DNA of 64,000 nt from assembly GCA_001189275.1 (NCBI GenBank), contig CP012158.1, forward strand, positions 868,001-932,000, in the 5' to 3' direction. The translations under genes and the position numbers were made by a program. The notes beneath the pieces are model-generated. The model ran no database searches and was not told the DNA's origin. It saw nothing but the letters and a program-made list of their open reading frames with translations. Origin of the DNA: Pyrobaculum sp. WP30. Its GTDB lineage: Archaea; Thermoproteota; Thermoprotei; Thermoproteales; Thermoproteaceae. Positions within the stretch are counted from its first letter, which is position 1. Each line of letters opens with the position of its first letter. Below, in pieces: positions 45,733-54,660 of the stretch.

Positions 45733-47336
45733 GTCTTTATTCTCTGTCTACCTATGTTTAGAAAGACGCCGGCGATGCCTGGTCTTTGAGTTGACATGCT
45801 TCTGCCTTGCTTAGTAATTTCTACGCCTGTAAGGCTCAGCAATGTATCAATGGTTTTTCGTATCATTGAGCTTTTTTCTGCTTCCCTTCTCTCTCCTTTT
45901 ATACCAGATACTTTCGCAATTCTGGCCGCGACGTTTCGTAGTCTTATCGCATCTCCAACAATTATGAGCATAGCTCTATGCCTGCTAAGTTGCACATTCA
46001 GCAGATTGGGATCTTGGAAATAAACGGTTTGCATATCCCTTTCTCCATATCGCTCCTTACCCAACATCGCGATAACTATATCAGCTTCTTTACCTAACAT
46101 AGTATTAATAGTTGCAAAATGGACATGTCCAAATCTACCATATTTTGAGTAGTAATTAACTTTTGCAACTAAGACGAGGTCTTGATAGGGTCCAACTACA
46201 GCAATTTCCAGTTGGGGATACAGGCAACGGAAGAGGGAAGCTAAGCCAATAGCTATTTTCACTCTATAGGGCTCCACTCTCTCACTTGGCGGATAACTCT
46301 CCTTCGTATTGATAACTATCAACGGCAGAGAAGAGGACAATGCCTGCTCAACTGTTTTAAGAACATTAAAAGGTAAGTCGATATTATTACATTTTCCCCA
46401 TCTTTCTCGCCATTGATTTAATTGTAAAGTATTTACTCTTTCATAAAATTTATAGTAAGCACGTAACCCTCCCAGTTCCTCATAGAATCCTTTATGAAGA
46501 GGCCTCTCGGTCGGCTCCGGCAACCTCAAGGTGATGCCGATGTGTTTGAAAAGGGACTCGACAACCCCCTCCTCTTCCAGCAACTGCCTGACTTTAGGCA
46601 AGATGAGAAGTTGTTCATTATATCTATATGCCTCTTCTAGTCCGATCGCCTGTCTCTCATCTCCAACCACAAACAGATGACGCATGACGCCCCGGCTTTC
46701 CTCCATTAAATCCTTGAGGGCAAGATCCGAGAGAGGAGTATAAGGCAAATAGAGAGGCGACGTGGACGCCTCATCTACAAACAGCGAAAAAAGTTTTTTA
46801 GTCTTCAAGCGAGCTGAAACTCTCTGGAACTCCGTCGAGATGGCGATTTTTACGTCTTCTGTGATTCTTCCTCCTATCACTTCTCTGAGCATATCTGGGC
46901 TAATGTTCGTACACTCCCTCAATAACCCGTCGTTACTTTCAGAAATAAACGGCGGCGGTAAAAGCGAGCCATAGAGCCTCACCGACCGTAAAAACTCCTT
47001 TGCGGTGTCGCAGTCATGTACTGTTAGGGAGAGAAGACGCTCGAAGGCGCTGATGACTAGCTCGTTCGTGGGAGCCTCATATAGAAAGACCGTGTTACTT
47101 TCGCGTAGAGCCTCCTCTATCTTGGAATCAATCATTACAGCCTCCGCAATCGTTGTTTTTCCAACACCCGGCGGCCCTCTTGAGGCGCCATAGGGCCTTT
47201 CGCCCTCATCTAGGTATATCTTCTTAGCAACCTCGAACGCCTCTTTAAGATCGTTGGTACTGAACTTTAGCTGACGTCGCTCTCCTTTTTCGATCTGGGA
47301 GAGGAAAAGCGTAGAAATAGTTCTTATTCTTACCAT
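45729..47336 (-). CDS. SF1 helicase (Upf1/Dna2-like)
   Basis: 535 residues. Walker A GPPGVGKTT lies at residues 54-62, motif II FVDEAST near 190, VGDERQA near 220, then TINTMLGKEADIVIAML near 415 and NVQLSRHRAMLIIVGD near 448, the late motifs of SF1B Upf1/Dna2 helicases. These enzymes translocate on single-stranded nucleic acid. Its stop overlaps the start of the nuclease gene, and it overlaps the unknown 375-aa gene upstream by 7 bp, so it belongs to a four-gene operon. Confidence 0.8.
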   Translation of the reverse strand: MVRIRTISTLFLSQIEKGERRQLKFSTNDLKEAFEVAKKIYLDEGERPYGASRGPPGVGKTTIAEAVMIDSKIEEALRESNTVFLYEAPTNELVISAFERLLSLTVHDCDTAKEFLRSVRLYGSLLPPPFISESNDGLLRECTNISPDMLREVIGGRITEDVKIAISTEFQRVSARLKTKKLFSLFVDEASTSPLYLPYTPLSDLALKDLMEESRGVMRHLFVVGDERQAIGLEEAYRYNEQLLILPKVRQLLEEEGVVESLFKHIGITLRLPEPTERPLHKGFYEELGGLRAYYKFYERVNTLQLNQWRERWGKCNNIDLPFNVLKTVEQALSSSLPLIVINTKESYPPSERVEPYRVKIAIGLASLFRCLYPQLEIAVVGPYQDLVLVAKVNYYSKYGRFGHVHFATINTMLGKEADIVIAMLGKERYGERDMQTVYFQDPNLLNVQLSRHRAMLIIVGDAIRLRNVAARIAKVSGIKGERREAEKSSMIRKTIDTLLSLTGVEITKQGRSMSTQRPGIAGVFLNIGRQRIKT

Positions 47337-48457
47337 ATTCTTATAGACATTGCTATAAATCTTTTTATATAATTTTCTAACATTTCACGAGGCCTATCTA
47401 AATAATCTATAGGCAAATATTTGCTAAAAAGCACAGCAAATTCCCTATGTCCTAATTTGTGTGCTACATAAAACTGTCCAACGGTAGCCAAGGTATAGGA
47501 CGAGACATCTAGATAGACATCGCTTTTGGTGTAATATAGGGTCCCGCCGCCAGATTCAACGATCTGGAAGGCGCCTCTGACGACAGAGAACCAGTTTTCG
47601 ATTAGAGCGCTCCTGATATTACTTAAAATATATACATGAGCTTTATTAATTTGATTTAATATTTTATTTAATGTATTTATTTCATCTGTGGTTATGTAGC
47701 TTCTGTTTAATATGTCAAGTAAAACGTTCTTTACTGACGAACCTAACCCAGTAATTAGAAACCTATATCTGCTCCGTGCCGCTCCTTCTAACACATCTAC
47801 TAAATATACAAAATCTTCTGATAATAAATTGAAAAACAGCATAGGAGATATTATAGTTTTATATATTTTATACTTATCGCCTCCTTGTGATTTTGTAGAA
47901 TTTATAAGTGTCTTAATGTTTGGCCGTAAGTCTCCGAGGATATCTATCTGTGTCCCTTCCTTCATAATTCCTGTAGTAGTTAAGCTAAGCACAGCCGGCC
48001 AAATATGTCCAACAACATCGTCCAACGTTAAGCTGACCTTACCCCATGTGATAAAGCTATCATGCGTTAAAAGTTGCTTAAATGCGATGGGAAGCTCTGG
48101 AAGTCTATATTCTAATGTATGTTTGTTAATAACAAAAAGCAAAATAAACGCGTTTCGCGCCGTGTAAAACTTATTTCCGTCTTGGGAAACCTCGAGGTCA
48201 TAGCTAGAGGCAAATTCCTCAAACCATTTGTTCAATCTATCGATACAATTGACAACATTCGAAAAATATTTTGAGGTTTTACTCTTTTGGAATATATTGT
48301 ATAAACTGTAAAACGGAATATAATCTGATTTTATGGCGTTTTCATAAATCTTTGTATAGTCGAGAGATTTTCCACCCGTGGAGCTACAGGCAATTAGGGT
48401 CTTTATTCCTTCTTGAATGTACTCATTGGTAGGGTTGAGTATGGTTGGCGTCGTCAT
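47330..48457 (-). CDS. Unknown protein of the ATPase-helicase-nuclease operon
   Basis: 375 residues, A+T-rich, mostly helical, with many Asn, Ile, Lys and Tyr residues. No P-loop, metal motif, membrane helix or Cys cluster is visible. It lies between the ATPase (4-bp overlap) and the helicase (7-bp overlap), so it is an obligatory partner in the operon. It could be a structural subunit, as DptG is in Dnd restriction modules, but I see no direct resemblance. Confidence 0.65.
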   Translation of the reverse strand: MTTPTILNPTNEYIQEGIKTLIACSSTGGKSLDYTKIYENAIKSDYIPFYSLYNIFQKSKTSKYFSNVVNCIDRLNKWFEEFASSYDLEVSQDGNKFYTARNAFILLFVINKHTLEYRLPELPIAFKQLLTHDSFITWGKVSLTLDDVVGHIWPAVLSLTTTGIMKEGTQIDILGDLRPNIKTLINSTKSQGGDKYKIYKTIISPMLFFNLLSEDFVYLVDVLEGAARSRYRFLITGLGSSVKNVLLDILNRSYITTDEINTLNKILNQINKAHVYILSNIRSALIENWFSVVRGAFQIVESGGGTLYYTKSDVYLDVSSYTLATVGQFYVAHKLGHREFAVLFSKYLPIDYLDRPREMLENYIKRFIAMSIRIW

Positions 48458-50037
48458 ACCTTATTCATCGCCTCTAGAATACGTGTTATAAACTCTTCCT
48501 CGACCTTTTGTTTTGAATAATCTTTGACCCCGACTGGCGTAGTTACATCATTATAGGCAACTATGAGGTTAAATACGTCATCATATGTTACTTTTATTGG
48601 CAGTATTTTAATATCAACTCTATTACCATTGATTGTAGTTTTCATAATAGCCCGTTGTATTTTAGCAACATTTACATTATCATAATAGAGTAGAATGAGA
48701 ATACATTTGCTCTCCTTTCCTTTGCGCTTTTCTGTTTGTTGCAAGCAGTGAGATAGAGGCTCGCGGTAGGCGCTTGAAAACGCTTTTTTGAATGTTTCCT
48801 CTGACTTAACGTCTGTGGTTCTCAGCATGATGATGTAGGTCGCTTGTGTACCAATATAGTAGCTACCTTCATATCCGGTTCTTTTTACAGGTATTGGAGG
48901 CGTCTCAAGGTTTGCCATTATCTTGGTTAAGAGCAATGTTAATATTTGTCCTAATGAATTTGCAAGTTGATTTGAGGAGTAAGGTTTTTTACTTTCATAT
49001 ATTCTATATATTTCATATCTGCCTGTCAGCTCTTCATTGAGTATTTTACGGGGGTTGATAATTTCACGGTCTAACGCTTTTTCTACAGACTGTGCAATCG
49101 CCAAATTTAGTATGTAGAAGGAGTTGAAAGCAGGTAGAACTAATAAACGCGATAAGACGCGTTGGGTTTCTTTTTCAAAAAACGACGAAACCAGTTGTTC
49201 ATAAATTTGCTCATTAAATGACAATTGTTTATTTAAATCATCAAGTGCCTTTTCTATATATCTTTTTATGCTGTCTAGGTTATATTTGACATGTATCGAT
49301 CCATCTGGACTGTTTGCCACCGCACGACCCAATGCGGGCATAGCGGTTTCTTTGATATATTTCTCCATTTGCTGAGAGGGGTAAACAACCTCTTGAACTA
49401 GATATAATAAACTAAGCTTGTGAGGATGCGTCTCCATAACGCCCGGTCTCAGCGCTTCCAACGTAGATCTAATATAGTCAAATACATCTTGTTTCGACTT
49501 TCTGCCTAATAATACCTCGATGCCTTCAAATTCGTCTATTATAATCATTAGTCGCTTATCCGCATTATCTGCTAAATCCATCAAGAATTCACGGAAGACT
49601 TCAACGGGCCGTCTTTTTTGAGCCATATCTATATATCGCATATAGTTGCTACATACTGTAGAGATTGGTTTTTCGTTTGTTATCATGAAAACCCCGTGTC
49701 GTTGATTAATAGGTATATTTAAACCCTTGCAAATTATATTTATAATATCTATTATATTTCCTACTGACGATTTAATATACATGTTTGCGATTGTACGTAG
49801 ATTAACGTATAGTGCGTCCATTTTGCCGCTCTGTCTGGCATCGTGATACACCTGGAACCCGTATCCGTAGGTTTTACCGCTACCATATAATCCCTTTACT
49901 AAGGTCAAACCTGAGCTCATCACTACGATGTCGTAGTCTTCTGGCTTTGCAAGAAGTACGGGCCCCTCAGGATTAAGATAACGTGGATTTTCAGCGTTCC
50001 ATTTTCTTAACAACTCGAAAACATCCACACCAGCCAT
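48454..50037 (-). CDS. P-loop ATPase heading the four-gene operon
   Basis: 527 residues. Walker A GLYGSGKTYG lies at residues 49-58, Walker B RLMIIIDEFEG near 162-172. The region between has a LYVNLRTIAN segment. The C-terminal 200 residues are mixed and contain TQATYIIMLRTTD and ILILLYYDN. The early GLxGSGKT and IIDEFEG motifs are those of AAA-type ATPases of defence modules such as DptF, SspC or BrxC, but the protein is much shorter than BrxC. The exact family is not recognised. First gene of the operon; the promoter region lies beyond 50037. Confidence 0.7.
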   Translation of the reverse strand: MAGVDVFELLRKWNAENPRYLNPEGPVLLAKPEDYDIVVMSSGLTLVKGLYGSGKTYGYGFQVYHDARQSGKMDALYVNLRTIANMYIKSSVGNIIDIINIICKGLNIPINQRHGVFMITNEKPISTVCSNYMRYIDMAQKRRPVEVFREFLMDLADNADKRLMIIIDEFEGIEVLLGRKSKQDVFDYIRSTLEALRPGVMETHPHKLSLLYLVQEVVYPSQQMEKYIKETAMPALGRAVANSPDGSIHVKYNLDSIKRYIEKALDDLNKQLSFNEQIYEQLVSSFFEKETQRVLSRLLVLPAFNSFYILNLAIAQSVEKALDREIINPRKILNEELTGRYEIYRIYESKKPYSSNQLANSLGQILTLLLTKIMANLETPPIPVKRTGYEGSYYIGTQATYIIMLRTTDVKSEETFKKAFSSAYREPLSHCLQQTEKRKGKESKCILILLYYDNVNVAKIQRAIMKTTINGNRVDIKILPIKVTYDDVFNLIVAYNDVTTPVGVKDYSKQKVEEEFITRILEAMNKV

Positions 50038-50169
50038 GGACCTTATAACTAGGTTACTTATATTTTTCTAAGGATTACTAGTATTCCAAGTTGTGGTAAT
50101 GGTCTACGGGACTCGGCGAAGACGCAGGTGAGTAGGCCTATGCCCGGAGCGGAGTCTCCCGAGACGAGG
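50038..50169. other. Promoter region and HerA-like debris
   Basis: The minus-strand A+T-rich tract at 50040-50085 (TTATATTTTTCTAAGGATT) includes a TATA-like box for the ATPase operon. The rest resembles the tail of the HerA relic seen near 36200 (AGAACTATAGC motif). Confidence 0.3.
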
Positions 50170-50730
50170 CACATAGAACTATAGCTTAGACGCCCCTGAC
50201 CCTCTCCCGGCGGGTTTGAGCACGGCAAGCGCCTCCTCTACATCCTCTTCGCTGGGGTTTCGGCTAGTTATTACTGGAGGGCCTCGGACTCCGGCTGTCC
50301 GCCTTGACCACCGAGGCGAGACACAGGTATTCAGCTCTATGAGGAAGAAGGCTGGGAAGTCCACGTTCCTAGGCGCCTCCGCCCGCAACACGAAGGCTCA
50401 GTAGAAACCTGACCGCGCCGCGGGGCATCTGTCTTCCGCCAGCTCACCGGAGTCCCGCCGCGGTGGTGGGCGGAGGTGTTCTGTGGCGTTTTCGATTACG
50501 GCGAGGAGAAGGCCGCGGTTTCTGCAGGCGTTGTCTCTTCCTATCTCCTCTACTGCTACAGACTGCCCTCCTCCCCGCGGCTTCTGCGCCACCTTGCAGA
50601 GGCGGTTGCGCAACCCGTCGGTGCTACTTGCCGCAGACGTTGCGCCCTTAAGGGCCTTGACTACCTGGCTACAGACAAAGGCGGCGGGGCGCTTGGAGCT
50701 TGATACGGTGAGGAATCCACAGTCCGGCAT
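50170..50730. repeat. Dispersed segment, copy A
   Basis: This stretch and 54650-55240 (copy B) are diverged direct copies. Shared landmarks in order: TTTCGGCTAGTT, GACxCAGGTATTCAGC, GCGCCGCGGGGCATC, CCGCCGCGGTGGTGGGCGGA, CTTCTGCGCCACCTTGCAGA and GCCCTTAAGGGCCTTGA. The minus strand of both copies holds a 110-codon frame (here 50398-50730) with the common text VVKALKG, RNRLCKVAQKPR and CRNRGL, so a gene family lies beneath. Both copies look degraded. They flank the restriction-modification cassette on either side. Confidence 0.6.
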
Positions 50731-50763
50731 AATGCGTATTTAAACTCCTCCACCCAGCCCATT

Positions 50764-51035
50764 GTGGATTTTGAAGCTCTTAGAGGCTTGTTGCGGCGTG
50801 TGGCGGAGGAGGTGGAGGCGGAGATTAAGCATGTTGAAAAAGAGCTGGCTGAGGCTAGGCGCGGCGGCGGGTGGGGGAGCTGTCTGCGGTTAGTGACATC
50901 TTGTGCGTGGACTAGTGGTTTAGGATTGCGACGGCTGTCTACGCGCAAATCATGAAACAGTTCGCCGAAGGTGCAGAGGCTGGCGGAGTCATCAAGGCGG
51001 CTGAGAAACGCCTATTTGGCCTTTATCATAATTAA
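50764..51035 (+). pseudogene. Broken small gene
   Basis: From GTG 50764 a frame reads VDFEALRGLLRRVAEEVEAEIKHVEKELAEARRGGGW, then the likely continuation is in the next frame (GELSAVSDILCVD, one stop, WFRIATAVYAQIMKQFAEGAEAGGVIKAAEKRLFGLY). A frameshift and an in-frame stop indicate decay. No family recognised. Confidence 0.4.
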
Positions 51036-51062
51036 TATACTTAGGCTTCGCGATGTAGAAGT

Positions 51063-52136
51063 ATGAGTAGGCTTTCAGATTGTGTTGGGTTTCTGCAGGT
51101 AGAGCTGAGGCAATCTTCTGAGTTGCGCGTGTTTTCTGGGTTTGAGGAGGAGGTGTGCGAGGGCGCGGTTAGGGGTCTTGATGTGGACGCCCTGTGTGGT
51201 CCTCAGCAGGGTCAGAGCTGGCGTAGCTGTCTGCAGATATGGCTTGAATGGCTCAAATCGGCTGAGGTCACTTTGGAACAGATGGACTATCTTTCTGCGG
51301 CGGTCTACGCGCTGGGTGTGGCGCCTAAGCTTGCCGCAACTGACTACGGCACTGCTCGGCAGAGGGACTTGGGCCAGCTGTGGACCGATACAATACGGGG
51401 CTTCTTGGGCGAGATTGCTTTTGTTAAGTGGCTGAGAGAGAGGTATCGCATAAGGGTAGAGCTTGATTACAGTGTGGGGCCTTTAGAGGAGTATCTGCTG
51501 CGCGACATTAAAAGGATAGACGGGAGGGAGCCTGGGCTGAATGTAAGTATAAAGACCACGAAGCTGAGCGGCATCTGGCTTGACGTGCCGGGTGCCCAGA
51601 TAATGCACAGCGATGTCTACGTGCTTGTGAGAGTCGGCGTTACGAGGGAGCACTTTGTAGCCTTTTTGAAGGCAATAAGCGTAATAAGAGACAAGCTGTT
51701 TAGCAAGGCGGTTGAGCACGGCGTAGTGGACGAGAAATTCTTAGAGCAGGTCTGGAAAAGCCTGCCGGAGTTCAGACCTGTGCCTGCCTATGTGGCTGGC
51801 TTCCTCCCCATAAGGAGAGGCGGCCGCGCGGCGGACCTCCCCGACATGTTGGAGGAGCTTCCGCAGTCTATTCACTGTCGCATATTTGATGCAGATTGTG
51901 AGGTCAAGGTGAAGAGGGCTGAGGTAAATTCATTCTTAGGGTTCTGGCATCCAGGCCGGCAGGAGTGCCGCGAGCAACTTGTCGACATATTGAAAAGAAA
52001 AGGCAGAAATGTGGAGGGTAAGAAGATAGAGTTTGCCGGCATAGGCGACTTCACTAGGGCTTGGCACTTCTTGGCGAACTCCGGCAGGCTGAAGCGCAGA
52101 GGTGATGAGTGGAGTGCCCTTCTGCAGTTGCTCTAG
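51063..52136 (+). CDS. Probable type II restriction endonuclease
   Basis: 357 residues from ATG 51063; TATA-like AATTAATATAC about 25 nt upstream. It converges on a C5 cytosine methyltransferase with a 4-bp overlap, the classic R-M pairing. A plausible PD-(D/E)XK core runs GEIAFVKWLRERY, VELDYSVGP (acidic), then NVSIKTTKLSG near residue 165 with the catalytic-type Lys, preceded by Asp residues. A WHPG/CREQL stretch and several Cys occur later. No exact subtype is recognised; the assignment rests on genomic context plus this weak motif. Confidence 0.65.
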   Translation: MSRLSDCVGFLQVELRQSSELRVFSGFEEEVCEGAVRGLDVDALCGPQQGQSWRSCLQIWLEWLKSAEVTLEQMDYLSAAVYALGVAPKLAATDYGTARQRDLGQLWTDTIRGFLGEIAFVKWLRERYRIRVELDYSVGPLEEYLLRDIKRIDGREPGLNVSIKTTKLSGIWLDVPGAQIMHSDVYVLVRVGVTREHFVAFLKAISVIRDKLFSKAVEHGVVDEKFLEQVWKSLPEFRPVPAYVAGFLPIRRGGRAADLPDMLEELPQSIHCRIFDADCEVKVKRAEVNSFLGFWHPGRQECREQLVDILKRKGRNVEGKKIEFAGIGDFTRAWHFLANSGRLKRRGDEWSALLQLL

Positions 52137-53467
52137 GCTTGCGTCAAGGCTTCCAGCACGGTTCTCAGCGCCTTGCCAAGCCTCTTAGCCGCCAGCGGAG
52201 GGACTGCCTCGCCTATCTGCGCCCTTATCTCAGTCTTGGAGCCTTTGAAGAGGAAGCTGTCGGGAAAGGTCTGCAGTCTGGCGCGCTCCCGGAGGGTGAG
52301 GGTGCCCCTCAGCCTTTCGTAGTGGTAGCCGTGGGTGCCGCCTCCGCCGTAGGCGACTATGGTGTAGGAGGGCTTGAGGGGGTGAAGCCTCCTGTACACG
52401 AGGCTTATGCCCCTGCCCTCGACCTCCCACTTTGTGCCTCTCACAAATTCGTGGTTTTCGCCGGGTGGAATCCTCCTCAGCCTCTCCAGCACGTCTGGAC
52501 TGTCTGCAGGTGGGTCTGTGGTGCCGTCTGGGAGCTTGAGCTCCGAGGCGCGGATGCCCAAGTAGCCCAGCTCTCTGAGCACTTCTCTGTGCGCATTAAA
52601 CGCCAGCTCAAGCTCCTCCTCACTGCAACGCCCTATTTTGTTCACAAGGCAGTAGTCCTTAACCGCGTCGAAGGCGAGCCTGTCCCACACCTCCTGCTTC
52701 CACCTCCGCGCAGCCTCGGTGCCCACCTCGTCCCAGACGCCGGCCCAGCTCTGCATTATCTTCTCGTACTCGGCCCGGAGCTCCGGCAGAGGCCGCCCTT
52801 CTAAAGCCTCTATCGCGGTCAGCGGGTGGATCCGGAACGGAGTCTTCAGCGCGCTCTCAAAGACAGCCTTAGCGCTCCAGAGATCGCCGACCTCCCCAAT
52901 CAAGTCCCTCCTCACGCCTACAATTATCAGCCGCTCGCGCCTCTGGGGGACGCCGAACACTGAAAGGTCTGCCACATCTGAAAAGACGAGCTCGTAGCCT
53001 GCTCTCTGGAAATCCTTCCTGATGACCTCGTAGGCCAGCCCCTTGTTTGCAGTGACGAGCCCAGGCACGTTTTCGAAGATAAAAGCCCTGGGCCTCAGCG
53101 TGTTGAGCGCCCTAACGAAGTGCAGATAGAGCCTCCCCCTCCTCACTTCTATGCCCCTTCGGTCCCAGTCGGGGCCGCGGACTATGGAGAAGTCCTGGCA
53201 GGGAGGGCCGCCTGCAACTACGTCTACGCCGGCATCCTTCAGCGGCGAGAAGTCCACGTGCTCTACGTCGCAGACCAGGGCCGTGCCGACCTGCGCCTCG
53301 GCGCCGCGGCGGCTGCATGCCTCCAGCTTGAGCCCGAAGTTCGCCGCGTAGGTGGAGACCGCCGCATTGTTCACATCATTGGCGAACAGTATGCGGAAGC
53401 CAGCCTCCCTGAGGCCCCAGTCCAGGCCCCCCGCCCCTGAAAACAGCGAGATGGCCTTCACGTCCAC
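52133..53467 (-). CDS. C5 cytosine DNA methyltransferase
   Basis: 444 residues. Motif I LFSGAGGLDWGLREAGF lies at residues 8-24, motif IV GGPPCQDFS near 90 carries the catalytic Cys, motif VI ENVPG near 117, motif VIII QRRERL near 175, and motifs IX-X (RLQTFPDSF and QIGEAVPPLAA) near the end. The long stretch between VIII and IX (about 195-370) is the target-recognition domain. It methylates cytosine at C5, protecting a site from the neighbouring endonuclease. The recognition site cannot be read from sequence. The glycosylase gene lies 31 bp upstream on the same strand. Confidence 0.95.
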   Translation of the reverse strand: MDVKAISLFSGAGGLDWGLREAGFRILFANDVNNAAVSTYAANFGLKLEACSRRGAEAQVGTALVCDVEHVDFSPLKDAGVDVVAGGPPCQDFSIVRGPDWDRRGIEVRRGRLYLHFVRALNTLRPRAFIFENVPGLVTANKGLAYEVIRKDFQRAGYELVFSDVADLSVFGVPQRRERLIIVGVRRDLIGEVGDLWSAKAVFESALKTPFRIHPLTAIEALEGRPLPELRAEYEKIMQSWAGVWDEVGTEAARRWKQEVWDRLAFDAVKDYCLVNKIGRCSEEELELAFNAHREVLRELGYLGIRASELKLPDGTTDPPADSPDVLERLRRIPPGENHEFVRGTKWEVEGRGISLVYRRLHPLKPSYTIVAYGGGGTHGYHYERLRGTLTLRERARLQTFPDSFLFKGSKTEIRAQIGEAVPPLAAKRLGKALRTVLEALTQA

Positions 53468-53498
53468 ATATCTCTTCTAGTCTTTAAAATCCACTTTG

Positions 53499-54191
53499 TC
53501 ATCTTTTGATATGCTTGGCGGAAGGGGCTCCGCCGCTGGCGTAATATCTGCAACAGCTGGCGAGAGGACAAGCGCCGCATCGGGGGCTTCTCGCCGTGCA
53601 GATCTTCCGCGCGAAGTCGAGGAGGCCGAAGTTGTATTCACGCGGGCTCTCTGGAGGAACAAGCCTCTTGGCGAACTCCCAAAGCTCTGGATCAGTATGC
53701 GGCCTCTGCCGCCGTGATTTAACGCCGAACACTCTCTCTAGAACTCTAGCCGCGTTTCTGTCGAGGAGGGGCTCGGCGGCGCCCGCCACAGCCACGAGAA
53801 CCTCCCGGGCCGCGTAGTCCCCCACGCCGGGAAGCCCCCTCAGCTTGTCTAAGCTCAGCGGCACCTCTCCGCCGTATTTCGACAGAAGCTCCTCGGCGAG
53901 GCGCTTGAAGAGGCGGGCCCTAACCTTCTCTATGCCGAGAGGCCTCAGCACCTCCTCCACCTCCTCGACGGCCGCGCCGGCCAGCTCTCTCGGCGAAGGC
54001 CACCGCCTCAGAAACTCCCCGTAGACCCCTAAAACCTGCCTCACCGTAGTCTTCCGGAGGAGCAGAGCCGCCACAAGCACCGCCCAAGGATCCGAGGTGG
54101 TCCTCCAAGGCAGATCCTTATCGCCATGCAGACGGTACCACTCCACAATAACTTCCGCAAAGGCCAGAGGAGCCGGGGGGCGGCAGTCCAT
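53499..54191 (-). CDS. mig: T:G mismatch DNA glycosylase (MIG-like)
   Basis: 230 residues from ATG 54191, with TATA-like GTTTATATGG about 27 nt upstream; a longer frame is open to 54227. HhH-GPD fold: PWRTTSDPWAVLVAALLLRKTT near residue 28, LPGVGDYAAREVL near 117 (a Tyr where Nth has the catalytic Lys), LLDRNAARVLERV with the catalytic Asp near 141, and the Fe-S cluster CTARSPRCGACPLASC near the end. MIG enzymes remove thymine formed by deamination of 5-methylcytosine, and one is known beside a C5 methyltransferase in Methanothermobacter. MutY-like adenine glycosylase is the alternative. Confidence 0.85.
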   Translation of the reverse strand: MDCRPPAPLAFAEVIVEWYRLHGDKDLPWRTTSDPWAVLVAALLLRKTTVRQVLGVYGEFLRRWPSPRELAGAAVEEVEEVLRPLGIEKVRARLFKRLAEELLSKYGGEVPLSLDKLRGLPGVGDYAAREVLVAVAGAAEPLLDRNAARVLERVFGVKSRRQRPHTDPELWEFAKRLVPPESPREYNFGLLDFARKICTARSPRCGACPLASCCRYYASGGAPSAKHIKR

Positions 54192-54402
54192 GCGACTACG
54201 GCTGTGCACTCCATATAAACGTTGCAAAACAACGTCCTGACAACGCTCGAGGCCGGTTGCCAGGTGTTGACCAATTGACTGTCAAGCTCTCACTACGTTT
54301 ATATAGCTTAATGAGGAGCTTAACAAGTAGGTGGCGCCGCCGCGGTTTATTTTTCGTTTCCTGTAGCCGCCGATAGAAAAGAAAGAGCTACAAGGCCATA
54401 GG

Positions 54403-54660
54403 TTGCCTAGGAAATTCTACCAGTACGTATGGCCACGGCATGTACACAGTTGCGCAGACGGATGCCACCTCTGCGTCTTAGTCCCCGGCCGCTCCTGCGC
54501 ATACCCTCCATCTCAGATGGAATTTAAGACGTCGAAGACTTATGCCATGTATTTGGTAGACAAACTTCTAGAAGAGTTAAAGCATAGTGCCAAGCGGTTG
54601 CAACATTTTGACAGACCCAAAGGCCTTTTTGACGCTCTCCTACCCATCAGAGAATCATTG
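54403..54660 (+). pseudogene. Fragment resembling a DUF1998-type helicase tail
   Basis: The plus-strand frame reads HVHSCADGCHLCVLVPGRSCAYPPSQMEF and then a helix ending LLEELKHSAKRLQHF. A Cys-rich DxCxxC-type motif followed by xSRxLAL-like sequence is how DUF1998-containing archaeal helicases often end. Only about 85 residues remain, without an upstream helicase, so I call it a relic. Confidence 0.4.

Noticed and set aside
42659-50037. BREX type 4 or classical Dnd/Ssp system
   Set aside because: No PglZ, BrxL, DndA, DndD, DndE or SspB is visible, and the ATPase is far shorter than BrxC. The similarity is limited to the PAPS-reductase-like protein.
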